Counted from the stretch's first letter, positions 1-8,679 are shown. The stretch is DNA of 64,000 bases from JAAYJT01 sp037445555 (GCA_037445555.1 JBBIKG010000005.1:1-64000), one strand, 5' to 3'. Program-made: numbers and translations. The notes: generated by a model not told the origin, from the letters alone.

Positions 1-547
1 CAGTGTTATATCTACATAAAATTACATTTGTGTTATATTGTAAACATATGTTAATCATACAAATTTAATATTGTTAATTAATGTAAATTGACGGCTGTAA
101 ACATGATTGTCTTTTAGTGGTGCCTTACGCATTCGCCAATTGGTGTGTAAAGTGAGAAACAAGAATTAATTGAGCTTTTTATATTCTATATAGTTGAAGT
201 AGAATTTTTTTGATTGATTTATCTAAATCATTAATTTAGACTGTATATATGTTTTCTGCCACATATTTTCACGATTTCTCTGAATGATAGGACTTCTCAG
301 AGGTTATAAGCCGTTATTGTGAGACATCAGCTTCATTAAACCAAGCCCTACCCTACTCAATAGAGTTTAGATTATCTAAATTTTCTTTGCTGGTGTGAAG
401 AATGGAATAAAAACTGATTCCGCAGCCAAATGTGAGCGAATGACTTTCCGGTATTCAAGTTCCTGAGAATAGGTCTTTCTAAAATCTCTTCACCTGAATT
501 GGGGCTATGATTTGGGAGAGTCGTTGTGACAGTTTTAAGTCGCCTTC
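1..547. other. gene-free AT-rich stretch
   Basis: No convincing coding sequence is visible. A TACATTTG at 23-30 matches the Bacteroidota -7 box (TAnnTTTG) on the plus strand, but no gene follows it within 500 nt. Overlapping short inverted repeats lie at 215-230 (TGATTTA/TAAATCA) and 222-240 (TCTAAAT/ATTTAGA). The first gene to the right points toward this stretch, so it could hold that gene's 3' region and the flank of a gene outside the window. Confidence 0.5.
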
Positions 548-2230
548 CTAGAGCTTTACCACCTTAGCAGTCAGAGTTGTTGAAATCGTTTGGGCGATTA
601 TAAGGTATGTGCCTAGCGGAAGCCCCCCTACTCCTTCCAGTTCCACGGCATATGAGGTGGATTGATAGGACTGGTGAATCCATCGCCTTCCCAGCAAATC
701 ATATACACTGATTGCCACAATAGCCTCTTTTGCTGGGTTTACAGCCAAGGCCATTTCGCTTATCGGGTTGGGCACCACAGACAAGGATTTCTTTGGCAAT
801 TTGTTCAACAGGAACGACAGAGAAAGATCGTAATAAGCATATCTGAAATCGGGAATGCCATAGCCCAGCTTATCGTCGGGGGTTTTGAACTGAGACGCAC
901 TTTTGCGCAGTGTTCCGATTATCATTGAGGCGGTTGCATCGGGGACGGCCTGCCACAGGCAAGCCACCATGCCCGCCACCACGGGTGATGAAAATGAGGT
1001 ACCATTTCCAAGTGCTACATTACCAGCGGTGGTAACAACGGCTGTGGCTTGCCCCTGTGCACTGATGTCAGGTTTAATGCGGCCATCGGGCGTAGGACCC
1101 CGGGAACTGAAACTGGCGTAAACTCCTTGGGCATCCACCGCGCCAACAGCCAGTACCTTCCTTCCGTCGGCAGGAGCGCAGATGTAACGCCAGGCTGAAT
1201 TGCCGTCGTTGCCTGCACTGGTTACAACCACCATCCCCTTGGCAACCGCCATGTCTGCACCCATGCTTACGGGGGTTGAAATCCCATTCATGTCGGCATA
1301 GGTGTGATTTTGCGCAGCATCATCAAAAGTGGTGTAGCCCAATGAAGAATTGATTACATGTGCACCGATACTGTCAGCAAACTCCGCACCACTTATCCAG
1401 TAAAACTCTTCCATCATGTACTCGGCTACAGCATCTTCGGTTCTTATCAGCCAATAACTGGCCTCGGGAGCAGTGCCTATGATCTGCCCGGGAAGCCAGC
1501 TAGCCATGGCAGAAAGTACATTGCTACCATGCCCACTGATGGTGCTGTTATATACATCATTGCCCTTGCGCACAAAATCGACCGTGCCCAGCAGTCGTTT
1601 CTGAGAATAAAGATTGGCAAAGGCATCTAAAGAATTTACTGCCCTGAAACCGGCATCCAATACTGCAATGGTAATCCCAATACCCCTGTATAACTTATCA
1701 TGTAAGAAGTGACCATTGATCATACCAACCTGGTTCTTAGCTCTACCGTAGTCCAGATTTTGTGGTGAAACAGAAGTTAGCACGTTTGTATTCGTGATGA
1801 GCTCCTGCGGCTCGGCCAATTGCTTACTGTATGCCTCCTCAATAATTGAGGATTTCAATTTTCTGCTCATTGGTGAAACTGATGCCACGAATTCCAGTTT
1901 TTTGATTTCATCTGCTTCTGCCTGGGTGTTGACCCAAACCGCCACCCAGTTGAACCAACGGCTTACAGATGCTACCCTGGCGCCTGTTTGAACAATGGCT
2001 GAGATGTATGATGAGTTAACAGGCAGGTCGGTTAGGTCAATCGGAATGCCTTGTTTGCTCCTGCGTTGGATAGCGGCCGAAGTCAGAAATTCAGTCGGGC
2101 GATTGATTGAAAACGGAGAATTGGACTTGTCTTTGAGTTTAACCACATACCCTAGACCCAGAGGCTGAGTGAAACCATGCAGGCTGCTTACAAATATTAA
2201 CACAAGGATAAGCGATCTATAGAATTTCAT
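548..2230 (-). CDS. secreted subtilisin-like S8 serine peptidase with T9SS sorting domain
   Basis: A 560-residue endopeptidase predicted to be exported and released or anchored through the type IX secretion system. A signal peptide covers residues 1-22 (…LHGFTQ). The catalytic triad of family S8 is visible: Asp about 192 in AVLDAGF, His about 234 in SGHGSN, and Ser about 412 in NGTSFSSPVVAG, with the oxyanion Asn in SAGNDG near 341. Residues of about 485-560 form a type A sorting domain beginning with VVPNPISE and ending in KVVKL. A propeptide-like stretch precedes the catalytic domain. A minus-strand -7 box (CAAAAATA on the plus strand, 2257-2264) sits 27 nt upstream of the ATG, supporting a monocistronic unit. 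The substrate cannot be told from the sequence. Confidence 0.93.
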   Translation of the reverse strand: MKFYRSLILVLIFVSSLHGFTQPLGLGYVVKLKDKSNSPFSINRPTEFLTSAAIQRRSKQGIPIDLTDLPVNSSYISAIVQTGARVASVSRWFNWVAVWVNTQAEADEIKKLEFVASVSPMSRKLKSSIIEEAYSKQLAEPQELITNTNVLTSVSPQNLDYGRAKNQVGMINGHFLHDKLYRGIGITIAVLDAGFRAVNSLDAFANLYSQKRLLGTVDFVRKGNDVYNSTISGHGSNVLSAMASWLPGQIIGTAPEASYWLIRTEDAVAEYMMEEFYWISGAEFADSIGAHVINSSLGYTTFDDAAQNHTYADMNGISTPVSMGADMAVAKGMVVVTSAGNDGNSAWRYICAPADGRKVLAVGAVDAQGVYASFSSRGPTPDGRIKPDISAQGQATAVVTTAGNVALGNGTSFSSPVVAGMVACLWQAVPDATASMIIGTLRKSASQFKTPDDKLGYGIPDFRYAYYDLSLSFLLNKLPKKSLSVVPNPISEMALAVNPAKEAIVAISVYDLLGRRWIHQSYQSTSYAVELEGVGGLPLGTYLIIAQTISTTLTAKVVKL

Positions 2231-2256
2231 CGGTTGGTTTGGAGCAAGGGTTCAGA

Positions 2257-2264
2257 CAAAAATA
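2257..2264 (-). promoter_or_regulatory. -7 promoter box of the S8 peptidase gene
   Basis: Read on the minus strand this is TATTTTTG, an exact match to TAnnTTTG, the Bacteroidota sigma-ABfr -7 element, 27 nt before the ATG at 2230. No -33 TTG lies at the usual 19-21 nt spacing. Confidence 0.6.
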
Positions 2265-2363
2265 CTTAAAATCATTGCTTTATTGGTGATCGTCAAAAAA
2301 TCTGAATGAAATCATGCCTAGAAGCTCATTGGAATTTACACAATCATAAAAGGAAATACCTTA

Positions 2364-2371
2364 TATCTTTG
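2364..2371 (+). promoter_or_regulatory. -7 promoter box of trmD
   Basis: TATCTTTG matches TAnnTTTG exactly and lies 23 nt before the trmD ATG at 2395. The matching -33 element is not clear. Confidence 0.6.
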
Positions 2372-2394
2372 CAGAGTCAAGACCCCTCGTACGC

Positions 2395-3084
2395 ATGAGG
2401 ATAGATATACTCACAATTTTTCCGGAAATGTTTTCGGGCGCCTTCGATCATTCGATCGTGAAAAGGGCAAGGCATAAAGGACTCGTTGAGATCAACCTGC
2501 ACAATCTTCGGGACTTCTCGAAGAGCAAGCACCGCAATGTGGACGACTACCCTTTTGGAGGAGGCAGTGGCATGGTAATGATGATCCAGCCTATTGCAGA
2601 TTGTATAAATCACCTACTCAGTGAACGCTCGTATGACGAAATCATTTTTCTGACCCCTGACGGGAAGCAATTCAACCAGGGAATGGCCAACCGCCTTTCC
2701 ATGGAAGGCAACCTGATTTTGCTTTGCGGACATTACAAAGGCATAGACGAACGCATACGTGAGCACTTCATCACCATGGAAATCAGCATTGGCGACTACG
2801 TCTTGTCGGGAGGAGAACTGGCTGCCTCAGTCGTAACCGACAGTATCGTAAGGCTGATCCCCGGGGTACTTAATGACGAAACATCGGCCCTTGGTGATTC
2901 ATTTCAGGATGGTCTACTTTCGCCACCCGAGTACACAAGGCCTGCAGATTACAAAGGATGGCTGGTTCCTGAAGTATTGCTTTCAGGTAATGAGCACCTC
3001 ATAAAACAATGGAGACTTGATCAGGCACTGAAGCGCACCCGCGAAAGGCGGCCGGACATGTTAAGCCGACCGGAAAACAGCTGA
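2395..3084 (+). CDS. trmD: tRNA (guanine-N1-)-methyltransferase TrmD
   Basis: Transfers a methyl group from S-adenosylmethionine to N1 of G37 in tRNAs with a G36, guarding against +1 frameshifting. The 229-residue length is typical. Family hallmarks are the start MRIDILTIFPEMF, the GGGSGMVMM segment near residue 58, and the trefoil-knot SAM-binding region LLCGHYKGIDERI and ISIGDYVLSGGE (about 109-141). The C-terminal helix holds EYTRPADYKGW. The start at ATG 2395 follows a TATCTTTG box by 23 nt. It is followed by rplS, a conserved pairing in bacteria, but rpsP and rimM are not present upstream, where a divergent peptidase gene lies instead. Confidence 0.98.
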   Translation: MRIDILTIFPEMFSGAFDHSIVKRARHKGLVEINLHNLRDFSKSKHRNVDDYPFGGGSGMVMMIQPIADCINHLLSERSYDEIIFLTPDGKQFNQGMANRLSMEGNLILLCGHYKGIDERIREHFITMEISIGDYVLSGGELAASVVTDSIVRLIPGVLNDETSALGDSFQDGLLSPPEYTRPADYKGWLVPEVLLSGNEHLIKQWRLDQALKRTRERRPDMLSRPENS

Positions 3085-3181
3085 TGATTATCAGGAAAAT
3101 TTGCTATTTGCTTTTCAGAAAAAATGCACACACGCCAATTGGCTTCAAAAACACTATTTTTCACTTATAATTGGGATAATA

Positions 3182-3213
3182 TTGTTTTGTTTCAAAAAAA
3201 ATTTCTATTTTTG
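3182..3213 (+). promoter_or_regulatory. promoter of rplS
   Basis: A TTG at 3182-3184 and TATTTTTG at 3206-3213 are separated by 21 nt, fitting the Bacteroidota -33/-7 arrangement. It lies in the 167-nt gap after trmD, so rplS probably has its own promoter in addition to any read-through from trmD. Confidence 0.6.
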
Positions 3214-3251
3214 CACTCCTTTTTGCAAAACGAACAATAACCAATCATACA

Positions 3252-3608
3252 ATGAACAGCAGTGACATTTTGAAGTTTATCGACAAGGATTTGCTTGGGA
3301 AGATTGAGCTTCCGGATTTTAAAGCGGGCGACACCATCACGGTTCACTATAAAATTAAAGAAGGTGACAAGGAACGCATTCAGCAGTTCCAGGGTGTAGT
3401 GCTGCAGCGCGCCGGCCAGGGCCACACGGCTACGTTTACAGTTCGCAAAGTAAGCGGAAGCGTTGGCGTGGAAAGAATTTTCCCAATCAACTCACCCTTT
3501 ATCGATAAGGTTGAAATCAACAAGCGCGGAATGGTTCGTCGCTCACGCATTTTCTACCTCCGCAAACTAAAGGGAAAGAAAGCCAGAATCAAAGAATCAA
3601 AATTCTAA
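3252..3608 (+). CDS. rplS: 50S ribosomal protein L19
   Basis: A 118-residue component of the large ribosomal subunit located at the 30S-50S interface. Typical motifs are FKAGDTITVHYKIKEG (about 23-38), RIQQFQGVVLQRAG (about 42-56), FTVRKVSGSVGVERIFP (about 61-77) and the basic tail RRSRIFYLRKLKGKKARIKE. The length matches the family. It has its own promoter at 3182-3213 and a rho-independent terminator at 3631-3657, 22 nt after the stop codon, so transcription of the trmD-rplS block ends here. Confidence 0.99.
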   Translation: MNSSDILKFIDKDLLGKIELPDFKAGDTITVHYKIKEGDKERIQQFQGVVLQRAGQGHTATFTVRKVSGSVGVERIFPINSPFIDKVEINKRGMVRRSRIFYLRKLKGKKARIKESKF

Positions 3609-3630
3609 GACCTACCTGTATTAACACAAT

Positions 3631-3657
3631 AAAAGTCCCTTCATGGGACTTTTTTTA
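3631..3657 (+). terminator. rho-independent terminator after rplS
   Basis: A stem AAAGTCCC / GGGACTTT with the loop TTCAT is followed by a T run reaching 3657. Because the arms start with A residues it could also work in the reverse direction. Confidence 0.9.
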
Positions 3658-3713
3658 TTACGCGTGGCTTGCAATAAATAAGTCACTAAATTTACTCAAT
3701 TAACTCCTGAATC

Positions 3714-4259
3714 ATGAGTGAAGAAAATCCAATCTATACCCGACAGGTACTAGATATGTTTACTGTTGCGAACGAGTTTTGCATTTTCGTTGAGTCGGCC
3801 GGTAAGTATAATGCAGAACAAGTGCTCGACTATATGGCTAAAGTATCGCCATTACTTTATCTCAAAGGAGTGTTGCTTCCAGGGGTCGAGGTTGACTATC
3901 CAGAAGCCAATGAACGTTTTGTGAATGAGGAAACCTGGCAGGATATTTTTAATGCTTTCCGGCAAATTATGGGGGAAAAAGATATTTTCTTGAGGCTCGA
4001 TCCGTTCGGTCCAGACCCCAGCTTCCCTATCGAGGCCAGCTTTAGTGAGCATATTGCCGATGTGTACCAGGATATGAAAGATTTTGTGCTGCTGTTTGGC
4101 AAAGAGTCGGAAGTAGCCCGTCAAAATGCTGTTCATGAGCTGGGACAGCTTTTCAAATCACGATGGGGCATCCGTGTGATTGAGATTCAGCAACATGCGC
4201 ACAGAACTATTTATCATGAATTCCTTGGAAACGAAAACACTGAGTATGAATTTGAATAG
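3714..4259 (+). CDS. DUF5063 domain protein
   Basis: A 181-residue cytoplasmic protein without signal peptide or membrane segment. It resembles the DUF5063 family, a mostly Bacteroidota group of unknown function; the recognised features are the N-terminal helix NEFCIFVESAGKYNAEQVLDYM, the central WQDIFNAFRQIMGEKD and the region DVYQDMKDFVLLFG. The protein is acidic and probably all-alpha. The rplS terminator precedes it, so it should have its own promoter (a weak TAaaTTTA lies near 3686). It ends 102 nt before the lpdA start and may be co-transcribed with it. No biochemical role can be assigned. Confidence 0.8.
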   Translation: MSEENPIYTRQVLDMFTVANEFCIFVESAGKYNAEQVLDYMAKVSPLLYLKGVLLPGVEVDYPEANERFVNEETWQDIFNAFRQIMGEKDIFLRLDPFGPDPSFPIEASFSEHIADVYQDMKDFVLLFGKESEVARQNAVHELGQLFKSRWGIRVIEIQQHAHRTIYHEFLGNENTEYEFE

Positions 4260-4361
4260 TTGCTTTCATCGAGTAATCCTTTTTTTAGGCAAACAATTGA
4301 GACTACAGCTTGTTTGTATATTAAATTAATATTTTCGCATCACTTTAATATTTCAACAGAT

Positions 4362-5753
4362 ATGGATTACGACCTTATAGTGATTGGCAGCGGCCCAGGT
4401 GGGTATGTTGCTGCTATCAGAGCTTCGCAATTAGGTATGAAAACCGCCGTAGTTGAACGCGCTGAACTTGGAGGCATTTGCCTCAATTGGGGATGTATAC
4501 CGACCAAGGCACTGCTGAAAAGCGCACAGGTTTATACTTATTTGAACCACGCCAGTGATTATGGTATTCGCATGGAGGGTCAGGTAATCCCCGATCTGGA
4601 AGCCATGGTCAAACGTAGTCGAGAGGTGGCTTCAGGGATGAGTAAAGGAATACAGTTTTTGTTTAAAAAAAACAAAATTGAACACATTCAAGGTACGGCT
4701 CGTCTGAAGCCGGGCAATCGGGTAGTTGTTACTGACGATGAGGTAAACACAAAAGAATATTCGGCAAAGCATATTATTATTGCTACGGGTGCTCGCAGCC
4801 GTGAGTTGCCAAGTCTGCCTCAAGATGGCAGATTTGTTATTGGCTATCGGCAGGCTATGATACTACAAAAACAACCCGAGTCAATGGTTGTTGTGGGTTC
4901 AGGAGCCATCGGCTCTGAATTTGCGTTTTTCTACAACAGCATAGGCACAAGGGTTACTCTTGTTGAATACATGCCCAACCTGTTACCGTTTGAAGACGAA
5001 GAAGTATCAAAACAGCTCGAACGTAGTTTCAAAAAACAGGGAATCAAGGTTTTGACGCAAGCATCTGTTGAAAAAGTTGAAGTAATTGACGGAAGGTGCC
5101 ACGTGGAGGTTAAGACGAAGAAAGGCACAGAAATGATTGATGCAGATGTGGTTCTGTCAGCTGTTGGCATTACTCCGAATACCGAACACCTTGGCCTCGA
5201 GGAAACAGGTATTGCCACTGAAAATGGACGTATCCTCGTAGACGAATATTACAGAACCAATGTCGCTGGCTATTACGCCATTGGTGATGTGATTCCCGGC
5301 CCGGCCTTGGCTCATTTGGCATCGCACGAAGGCATCACATGCGTTGAGAAAATCGCAGGCAAACATGTCAAACCACTTGATTACGGGAGTGTTCCTTCCT
5401 GCACCTACACTACTCCCGAAGTAGCTTCGGTGGGTATGAGCGAAGCCAAAGCACGAGGGGCAGGATACGAAATCAAGATCGGCAAGTTCCCATTCACGGC
5501 TTCAGGAAAGGCCTCTGCCGCGGGAGCAAAGGATGGTTTTGTAAAGCTGATATTTGATGCCAAATACGGTGAGCTATTGGGTGCTCATCTCATTGGCGAA
5601 AATGTAACCGAGATGATCGCCGAACTGGTATTGGCGCGCAAGCTTGAAACTACGGCTGAAGAAATCATTAAAGGCATTCACCCCCATCCCACATTGTCTG
5701 AAGCAATCATGGAGGCGGCCGCCGCTGCCTATGATGAAGTTATCCATTTATAA
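4362..5753 (+). CDS. lpdA: dihydrolipoyl dehydrogenase (E3)
   Basis: A flavoprotein that reoxidises the dihydrolipoyl groups of 2-oxo acid dehydrogenase complexes or of the glycine cleavage H protein with NAD+. The FAD-binding GSGPGGYVAAIRA is at residues 8-20, the redox-active disulfide GGICLNWGCIPTKA at about 37-50, the NAD-binding VVGSGAIGSEFA at about 174-185, and the catalytic HPHPTLSEA near the C-terminus. The ATG at 4362 is chosen because the FAD motif begins right after it; an in-frame TTG at 4260 would add 34 residues with no homology. The length of 463 residues is normal. gcvP in the same window could be one user of this enzyme, though that is inference. Confidence 0.96.
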   Translation: MDYDLIVIGSGPGGYVAAIRASQLGMKTAVVERAELGGICLNWGCIPTKALLKSAQVYTYLNHASDYGIRMEGQVIPDLEAMVKRSREVASGMSKGIQFLFKKNKIEHIQGTARLKPGNRVVVTDDEVNTKEYSAKHIIIATGARSRELPSLPQDGRFVIGYRQAMILQKQPESMVVVGSGAIGSEFAFFYNSIGTRVTLVEYMPNLLPFEDEEVSKQLERSFKKQGIKVLTQASVEKVEVIDGRCHVEVKTKKGTEMIDADVVLSAVGITPNTEHLGLEETGIATENGRILVDEYYRTNVAGYYAIGDVIPGPALAHLASHEGITCVEKIAGKHVKPLDYGSVPSCTYTTPEVASVGMSEAKARGAGYEIKIGKFPFTASGKASAAGAKDGFVKLIFDAKYGELLGAHLIGENVTEMIAELVLARKLETTAEEIIKGIHPHPTLSEAIMEAAAAAYDEVIHL

Positions 5754-5759
5754 CCAATT

Positions 5760-5783
5760 AAGCATCAAAAGAGCGCGGTGCTT
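5760..5783 (+). terminator. candidate terminator after lpdA
   Basis: Arms AAGCATC (5760-5766) and GGTGCTT (5777-5783) pair over 7 bp with one G-T wobble and a 10-nt loop, followed by the T-rich TGTTTGATAT. It begins 7 nt after the lpdA stop codon. The T tract is interrupted, so it may be weak. Confidence 0.4.
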
Positions 5784-5801
5784 GTTTGATATAATTCTGT
5801 C

Positions 5802-6344
5802 ATGAAAGTTGTTGCCACTCCCCTCCCCGGTGTCCTAGTTCTGGAACCTGATGTATTTTTTGATCACAGGGGGTATTTTTTTGAGGCATACAATCAGGAG
5901 GCAATGGCCAGGTTGGGAATTACTGCAGAGTTTGTCCAGGATAATGAATCACGGTCAAAAAAAGGGGTGCTCCGGGGCTTACATTTTCAGGTACCTCCTT
6001 TTGCCCAGGGGAAACTTGTACGGGTAGTTTTTGGAGAGGTGTTGGATGTAGCGGTAGATCTGAGAAAACACTCCCCAACCTTTGGCCGGTGGGTATCCCA
6101 GGTATTATCAGAACAAAACAAGTTCTTGCTGTGGATACCTGAAGGATTTGCTCATGGGTTCATCACTCTCAGCGATGAGGCAGTATTTACCTATAAATGT
6201 ACCGCATTATATCATAAGGCGTCCGAACGGACAATACGCTTCGATGACCCTGTGCTGGCCATAGAATGGGGAAATTCACACCCTATTGTTGCTGAAAAAG
6301 ATCTGGAGGCTCCGCTATTTTCGCAAACCGAAAACCCTTTTTGA
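5802..6344 (+). CDS. rfbC: dTDP-4-dehydrorhamnose 3,5-epimerase
   Basis: Epimerises C3 and C5 of dTDP-4-dehydro-6-deoxyglucose in dTDP-L-rhamnose synthesis for surface polysaccharide. The 180-residue cupin protein has the family signatures FDHRGYFFEAYN (about 20-31), the catalytic-base motif VLRGLHFQ (His about 62), KLVRVVFGEVLDVAVDLRK and WIPEGFAHGF. It starts at ATG 5802 and ends 5 nt before the stop codon of a convergent nucleotidyltransferase gene. The other rhamnose genes (rfbA, rfbB, rfbD) are not in the window, so it stands alone here. The enzyme identity is firm, but the exact sugar product in this organism is inferred. Confidence 0.95.
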   Translation: MKVVATPLPGVLVLEPDVFFDHRGYFFEAYNQEAMARLGITAEFVQDNESRSKKGVLRGLHFQVPPFAQGKLVRVVFGEVLDVAVDLRKHSPTFGRWVSQVLSEQNKFLLWIPEGFAHGFITLSDEAVFTYKCTALYHKASERTIRFDDPVLAIEWGNSHPIVAEKDLEAPLFSQTENPF

Positions 6345-6349
6345 ATCTG

Positions 6350-7282
6350 TTATCGCGCTGGGCGATCCCATACCGGGGAAGAATATGTTCCCCTGGCAAC
6401 GAGTTCAGCCAATTTATGCACCGCGATATCGCGGTCTTCTCGATAGGTTACACCAAACCACGAGGCTTCGCTTTGAAGTACGCGGACACTTGCCAGGCCG
6501 TTTTGTAAAAGAAAATTTACAGCGGTGGGGATATAGAATTCACCTTTAAGGGTATCGGCATTGGTTTGTATGAATTCAACGAACAATCGATCAAGGTGCA
6601 GGAAAATATCGGTTGTAAAGCCCCAGAAATTCATTGAAACAGTTGATTTGCCATTCAGTTCGTGAAGCCGGCCATCATCATCAATATAAGTGACCAATCC
6701 GGAGCCGTGTCGTTGTATACGGGTGTGTTCAACCACATCTGCAAGCATATTCTCCCTATCGATATGGCAGATGCCCCGAGAAACCATTCCGAATTCAGAC
6801 AGGGTGCGGTCAAGACGATAGCCCACCATAGCATAGTTCGACTCCCGCGCGCCAGATAAAAATTCAGCCATCACCCTGAAAGCTTCTGCACCGTAAAAAT
6901 CATCGGCATTGATTACTGCAAACGGCGTATGGATTTCCCCAGCGGCCATCATAACAGCATGCCCGGTACCCCAAGGCTTCTGACGCAACGGATTGATGCT
7001 GACTCCATCCGGAACTTTATCTATTTCCTGAAGCACATAACCGGTTTCGATAAATGCCGAGAATCTTGGCAGAAGCAGTTCCATAAACTCCTTTTCGATA
7101 CTTTGGCGGATAACAAATACCACCTTACCAAACCCGGCCCTAAATGCATCATAAACAGAGTAATCGATAATGGTTTCGCCTGAAGGGCCAAGTGGGTCGA
7201 GCTGTTTCAGAGATCCATAACGGCTGCCGATGCCTGCAGCCAGGATTAACAAAGTAGGCTTTTGTTTAAATGGATGTTTCAT
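6350..7282 (-). CDS. sugar-phosphate nucleotidyltransferase family protein
   Basis: A predicted NTP:sugar-1-phosphate nucleotidyltransferase. The N-terminal signature LLILAAGIGSRYGSLKQLDPLGPSGE contains the GxGxRxG-like nucleotide loop, and INADDFYG (about residue 128) supplies the metal-binding Asp. KPWGTGHAV matches the base-recognition GT(A/G)HA segment. The length is 310 residues from the ATG at 7282. An in-frame ATG at 7312 exists, but a minus-strand TAccTTCG, close to the -7 box, lies between the two, so the shorter form is preferred. The protein is convergent with rfbC and divergent from the esterase gene. The substrate is not identifiable by eye; the family is common in Bacteroidota and is often simply called nucleotidyltransferase. 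Confidence 0.85.
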   Translation of the reverse strand: MKHPFKQKPTLLILAAGIGSRYGSLKQLDPLGPSGETIIDYSVYDAFRAGFGKVVFVIRQSIEKEFMELLLPRFSAFIETGYVLQEIDKVPDGVSINPLRQKPWGTGHAVMMAAGEIHTPFAVINADDFYGAEAFRVMAEFLSGARESNYAMVGYRLDRTLSEFGMVSRGICHIDRENMLADVVEHTRIQRHGSGLVTYIDDDGRLHELNGKSTVSMNFWGFTTDIFLHLDRLFVEFIQTNADTLKGEFYIPTAVNFLLQNGLASVRVLQSEASWFGVTYREDRDIAVHKLAELVARGTYSSPVWDRPAR

Positions 7283-7425
7283 AAAGGTGCGAAGGTAGTA
7301 ATTTGGCGCCATAACTGGCAGAGCTTTCTCAGGTTGCCTGCCGGTGAGGTATTAATATTAAAAAAAGAAAAAGTAAACTTATTGTTGCCACTTGAATTGG
7401 CAGGGCGGAAATAATTTTGGAAAGC

Positions 7426-7446
7426 ATACTTTTCGCTTTAAAGTAT
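7426..7446. repeat. inverted repeat ATACTTT-N7-AAAGTAT
   Basis: Perfect 7-bp arms at 7426-7432 and 7440-7446 with a 7-nt spacer. It lies 13 bp before the long palindrome at 7460-7485 and could be an operator or part of a terminator region for either divergent gene. Confidence 0.6.
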
Positions 7447-7459
7447 AACATACTAATTA

Positions 7460-7485
7460 TTAAATATATAGATCTATATATTTAA
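7460..7485. repeat. perfect 26-bp AT-rich palindrome
   Basis: The arm TTAAATATATAGA (7460-7472) is followed with no spacer by its exact reverse complement (7473-7485). The central hexamer is AGATCT. It ends 53 bp upstream of the -7 box of the esterase gene. The lack of a spacer favours a protein-binding site or cruciform over an RNA hairpin. Confidence 0.9.
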
Positions 7486-7538
7486 CGTTTTAGCTAACAT
7501 TTATTCCCTTAGTCTTTTAAATCATTCCCAATAATTTT

Positions 7539-7546
7539 TATCTTTG
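7539..7546 (+). promoter_or_regulatory. -7 promoter box of the esterase-LysM gene
   Basis: TATCTTTG matches TAnnTTTG and lies 56 nt before the ATG at 7603. A -33 TTG is not evident. Confidence 0.6.
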
Positions 7547-7602
7547 TCGTTCAGGTTCGTCCTGCGGATCATTTTTCATTTCAGAATTTTCAAACTTTCA
7601 GG

Positions 7603-8556
7603 ATGCGAAAACTGGCACTGTTGATATTTTTTCTAATCACACTGCAAAGTTTCGCACAACTGCAGGCTTTCAGGAACAGGGACGAACATGCCTATAACTT
7701 CTGGCTCGACATACCGATTGAATACCAAAAGTCGGACACAGTGGTGCCAGCCATTGTTTTTCTTCATGGCAGGAGTCTCTCGGGCAACAACCTCGAAAGC
7801 GTGAAAAGGTACGGTGTACTGAATGAAGTGATCAAAAGGCGCCGTGTCCCAGCCCTCGTCGTAGCTCCACAATGCCCGGCAGGTCAGCAATGGAACCCCG
7901 ATAAGGTAATGAAGCTTATTTCGTATCTCAAACAGAATTTCCGGGTTGACACCAACCGCATTTACCTCACAGGGATGAGCATGGGTGGGTATGGCGTACT
8001 GCACTTTACCGGTAAGTATCCGGGCCAGGTGGCGGCTGCCGTAGCCTTGTGTGGAGGAGGAAAGACCGAAGACAGTCTGGCACTGTCATCCAGACCCATA
8101 TGGATCATGCACGGAAGGCAAGACCGAGCTGTATCTTACCTGGAGTCAGAGAAAATTGTGAATTCAATCCGAAATGTGAATGGCGGGCAAAATCTCAAAT
8201 ACTCACTCTATCCTTCACTAGGGCATCGGGAACTGGCCAGATTTTTCATGATGGATGAGCTCTATGACTGGATTTTCAGCTATTCACTTGCACACCCTGG
8301 GGGTATCACTGATAGCCTTGCAGTGAGTGAGAAACGATTCCGAAGCCGATCGGTGCGGATGATCAACGGCGATCTAGTAGATGACTCATTGGAAGGATAT
8401 ATCAGGCTGCCCGGACAAGTCCATCTAATCCAGAAAGGCGATACGCTCTGGCATCTTTCGAAAAAATACGGGGTAAGCGTTGAAAAACTGTGCGAAATAA
8501 ATCGCATTTCCAAAGACACAACACTGCGTATTGGCATGGAAATTGTAATACCATAG
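7603..8556 (+). CDS. secreted alpha/beta-hydrolase (esterase) with C-terminal LysM domain
   Basis: A 317-residue exported hydrolase. A signal peptide occupies residues 1-18 (…LQSFAQ). The hydrolase domain carries VFLHGRSLSG near residue 52, the nucleophile elbow GMSMGGYG (Ser about 127), the acid in MHGRQDRAV (about 170-178) and the base in PSLGHREL (His about 207), similar to feruloyl-esterase or polyhydroxybutyrate-depolymerase-like enzymes. Residues of about 270-317 are a LysM repeat (LIQKGDTLWHLSKKYGVS…LRIGMEIVIP) that binds N-acetylglucosamine-containing glycans such as peptidoglycan. This suggests a periplasmic or envelope-attached esterase. The gene has its own promoter and is not in an evident operon. 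Confidence 0.88.
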   Translation: MRKLALLIFFLITLQSFAQLQAFRNRDEHAYNFWLDIPIEYQKSDTVVPAIVFLHGRSLSGNNLESVKRYGVLNEVIKRRRVPALVVAPQCPAGQQWNPDKVMKLISYLKQNFRVDTNRIYLTGMSMGGYGVLHFTGKYPGQVAAAVALCGGGKTEDSLALSSRPIWIMHGRQDRAVSYLESEKIVNSIRNVNGGQNLKYSLYPSLGHRELARFFMMDELYDWIFSYSLAHPGGITDSLAVSEKRFRSRSVRMINGDLVDDSLEGYIRLPGQVHLIQKGDTLWHLSKKYGVSVEKLCEINRISKDTTLRIGMEIVIP

Positions 8557-8679
8557 CTACTAGTCTACACTTTTGATGCGTCTTAACGCACACGGCACTA
8601 TTGATAGCGAAATGCTGTCGCTACCTCCGAAACTGAAGGCCAAATTAATCGTATTTTCCATTTTTAAATCAATGCCAGT

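Larger units (their letters stand above)
7283..7602. other. divergent intergenic region rich in inverted repeats
   Basis: A 320-bp gap between two divergent genes. It contains a 7-bp inverted repeat at 7426-7446, a perfect 26-bp palindrome at 7460-7485 and a plus-strand -7 box at 7539-7546. No coding sequence is seen. Confidence 0.7.

Noticed and set aside
23..30. Promoter-like TACATTTG near the window start
   Set aside because: No gene follows within 500 nt, so a functional promoter or RNA gene is unsupported.
4260..4361. TTG-initiated 34-codon extension of lpdA
   Set aside because: The FAD-binding motif of the family starts right after ATG 4362 and the extension has no homology.
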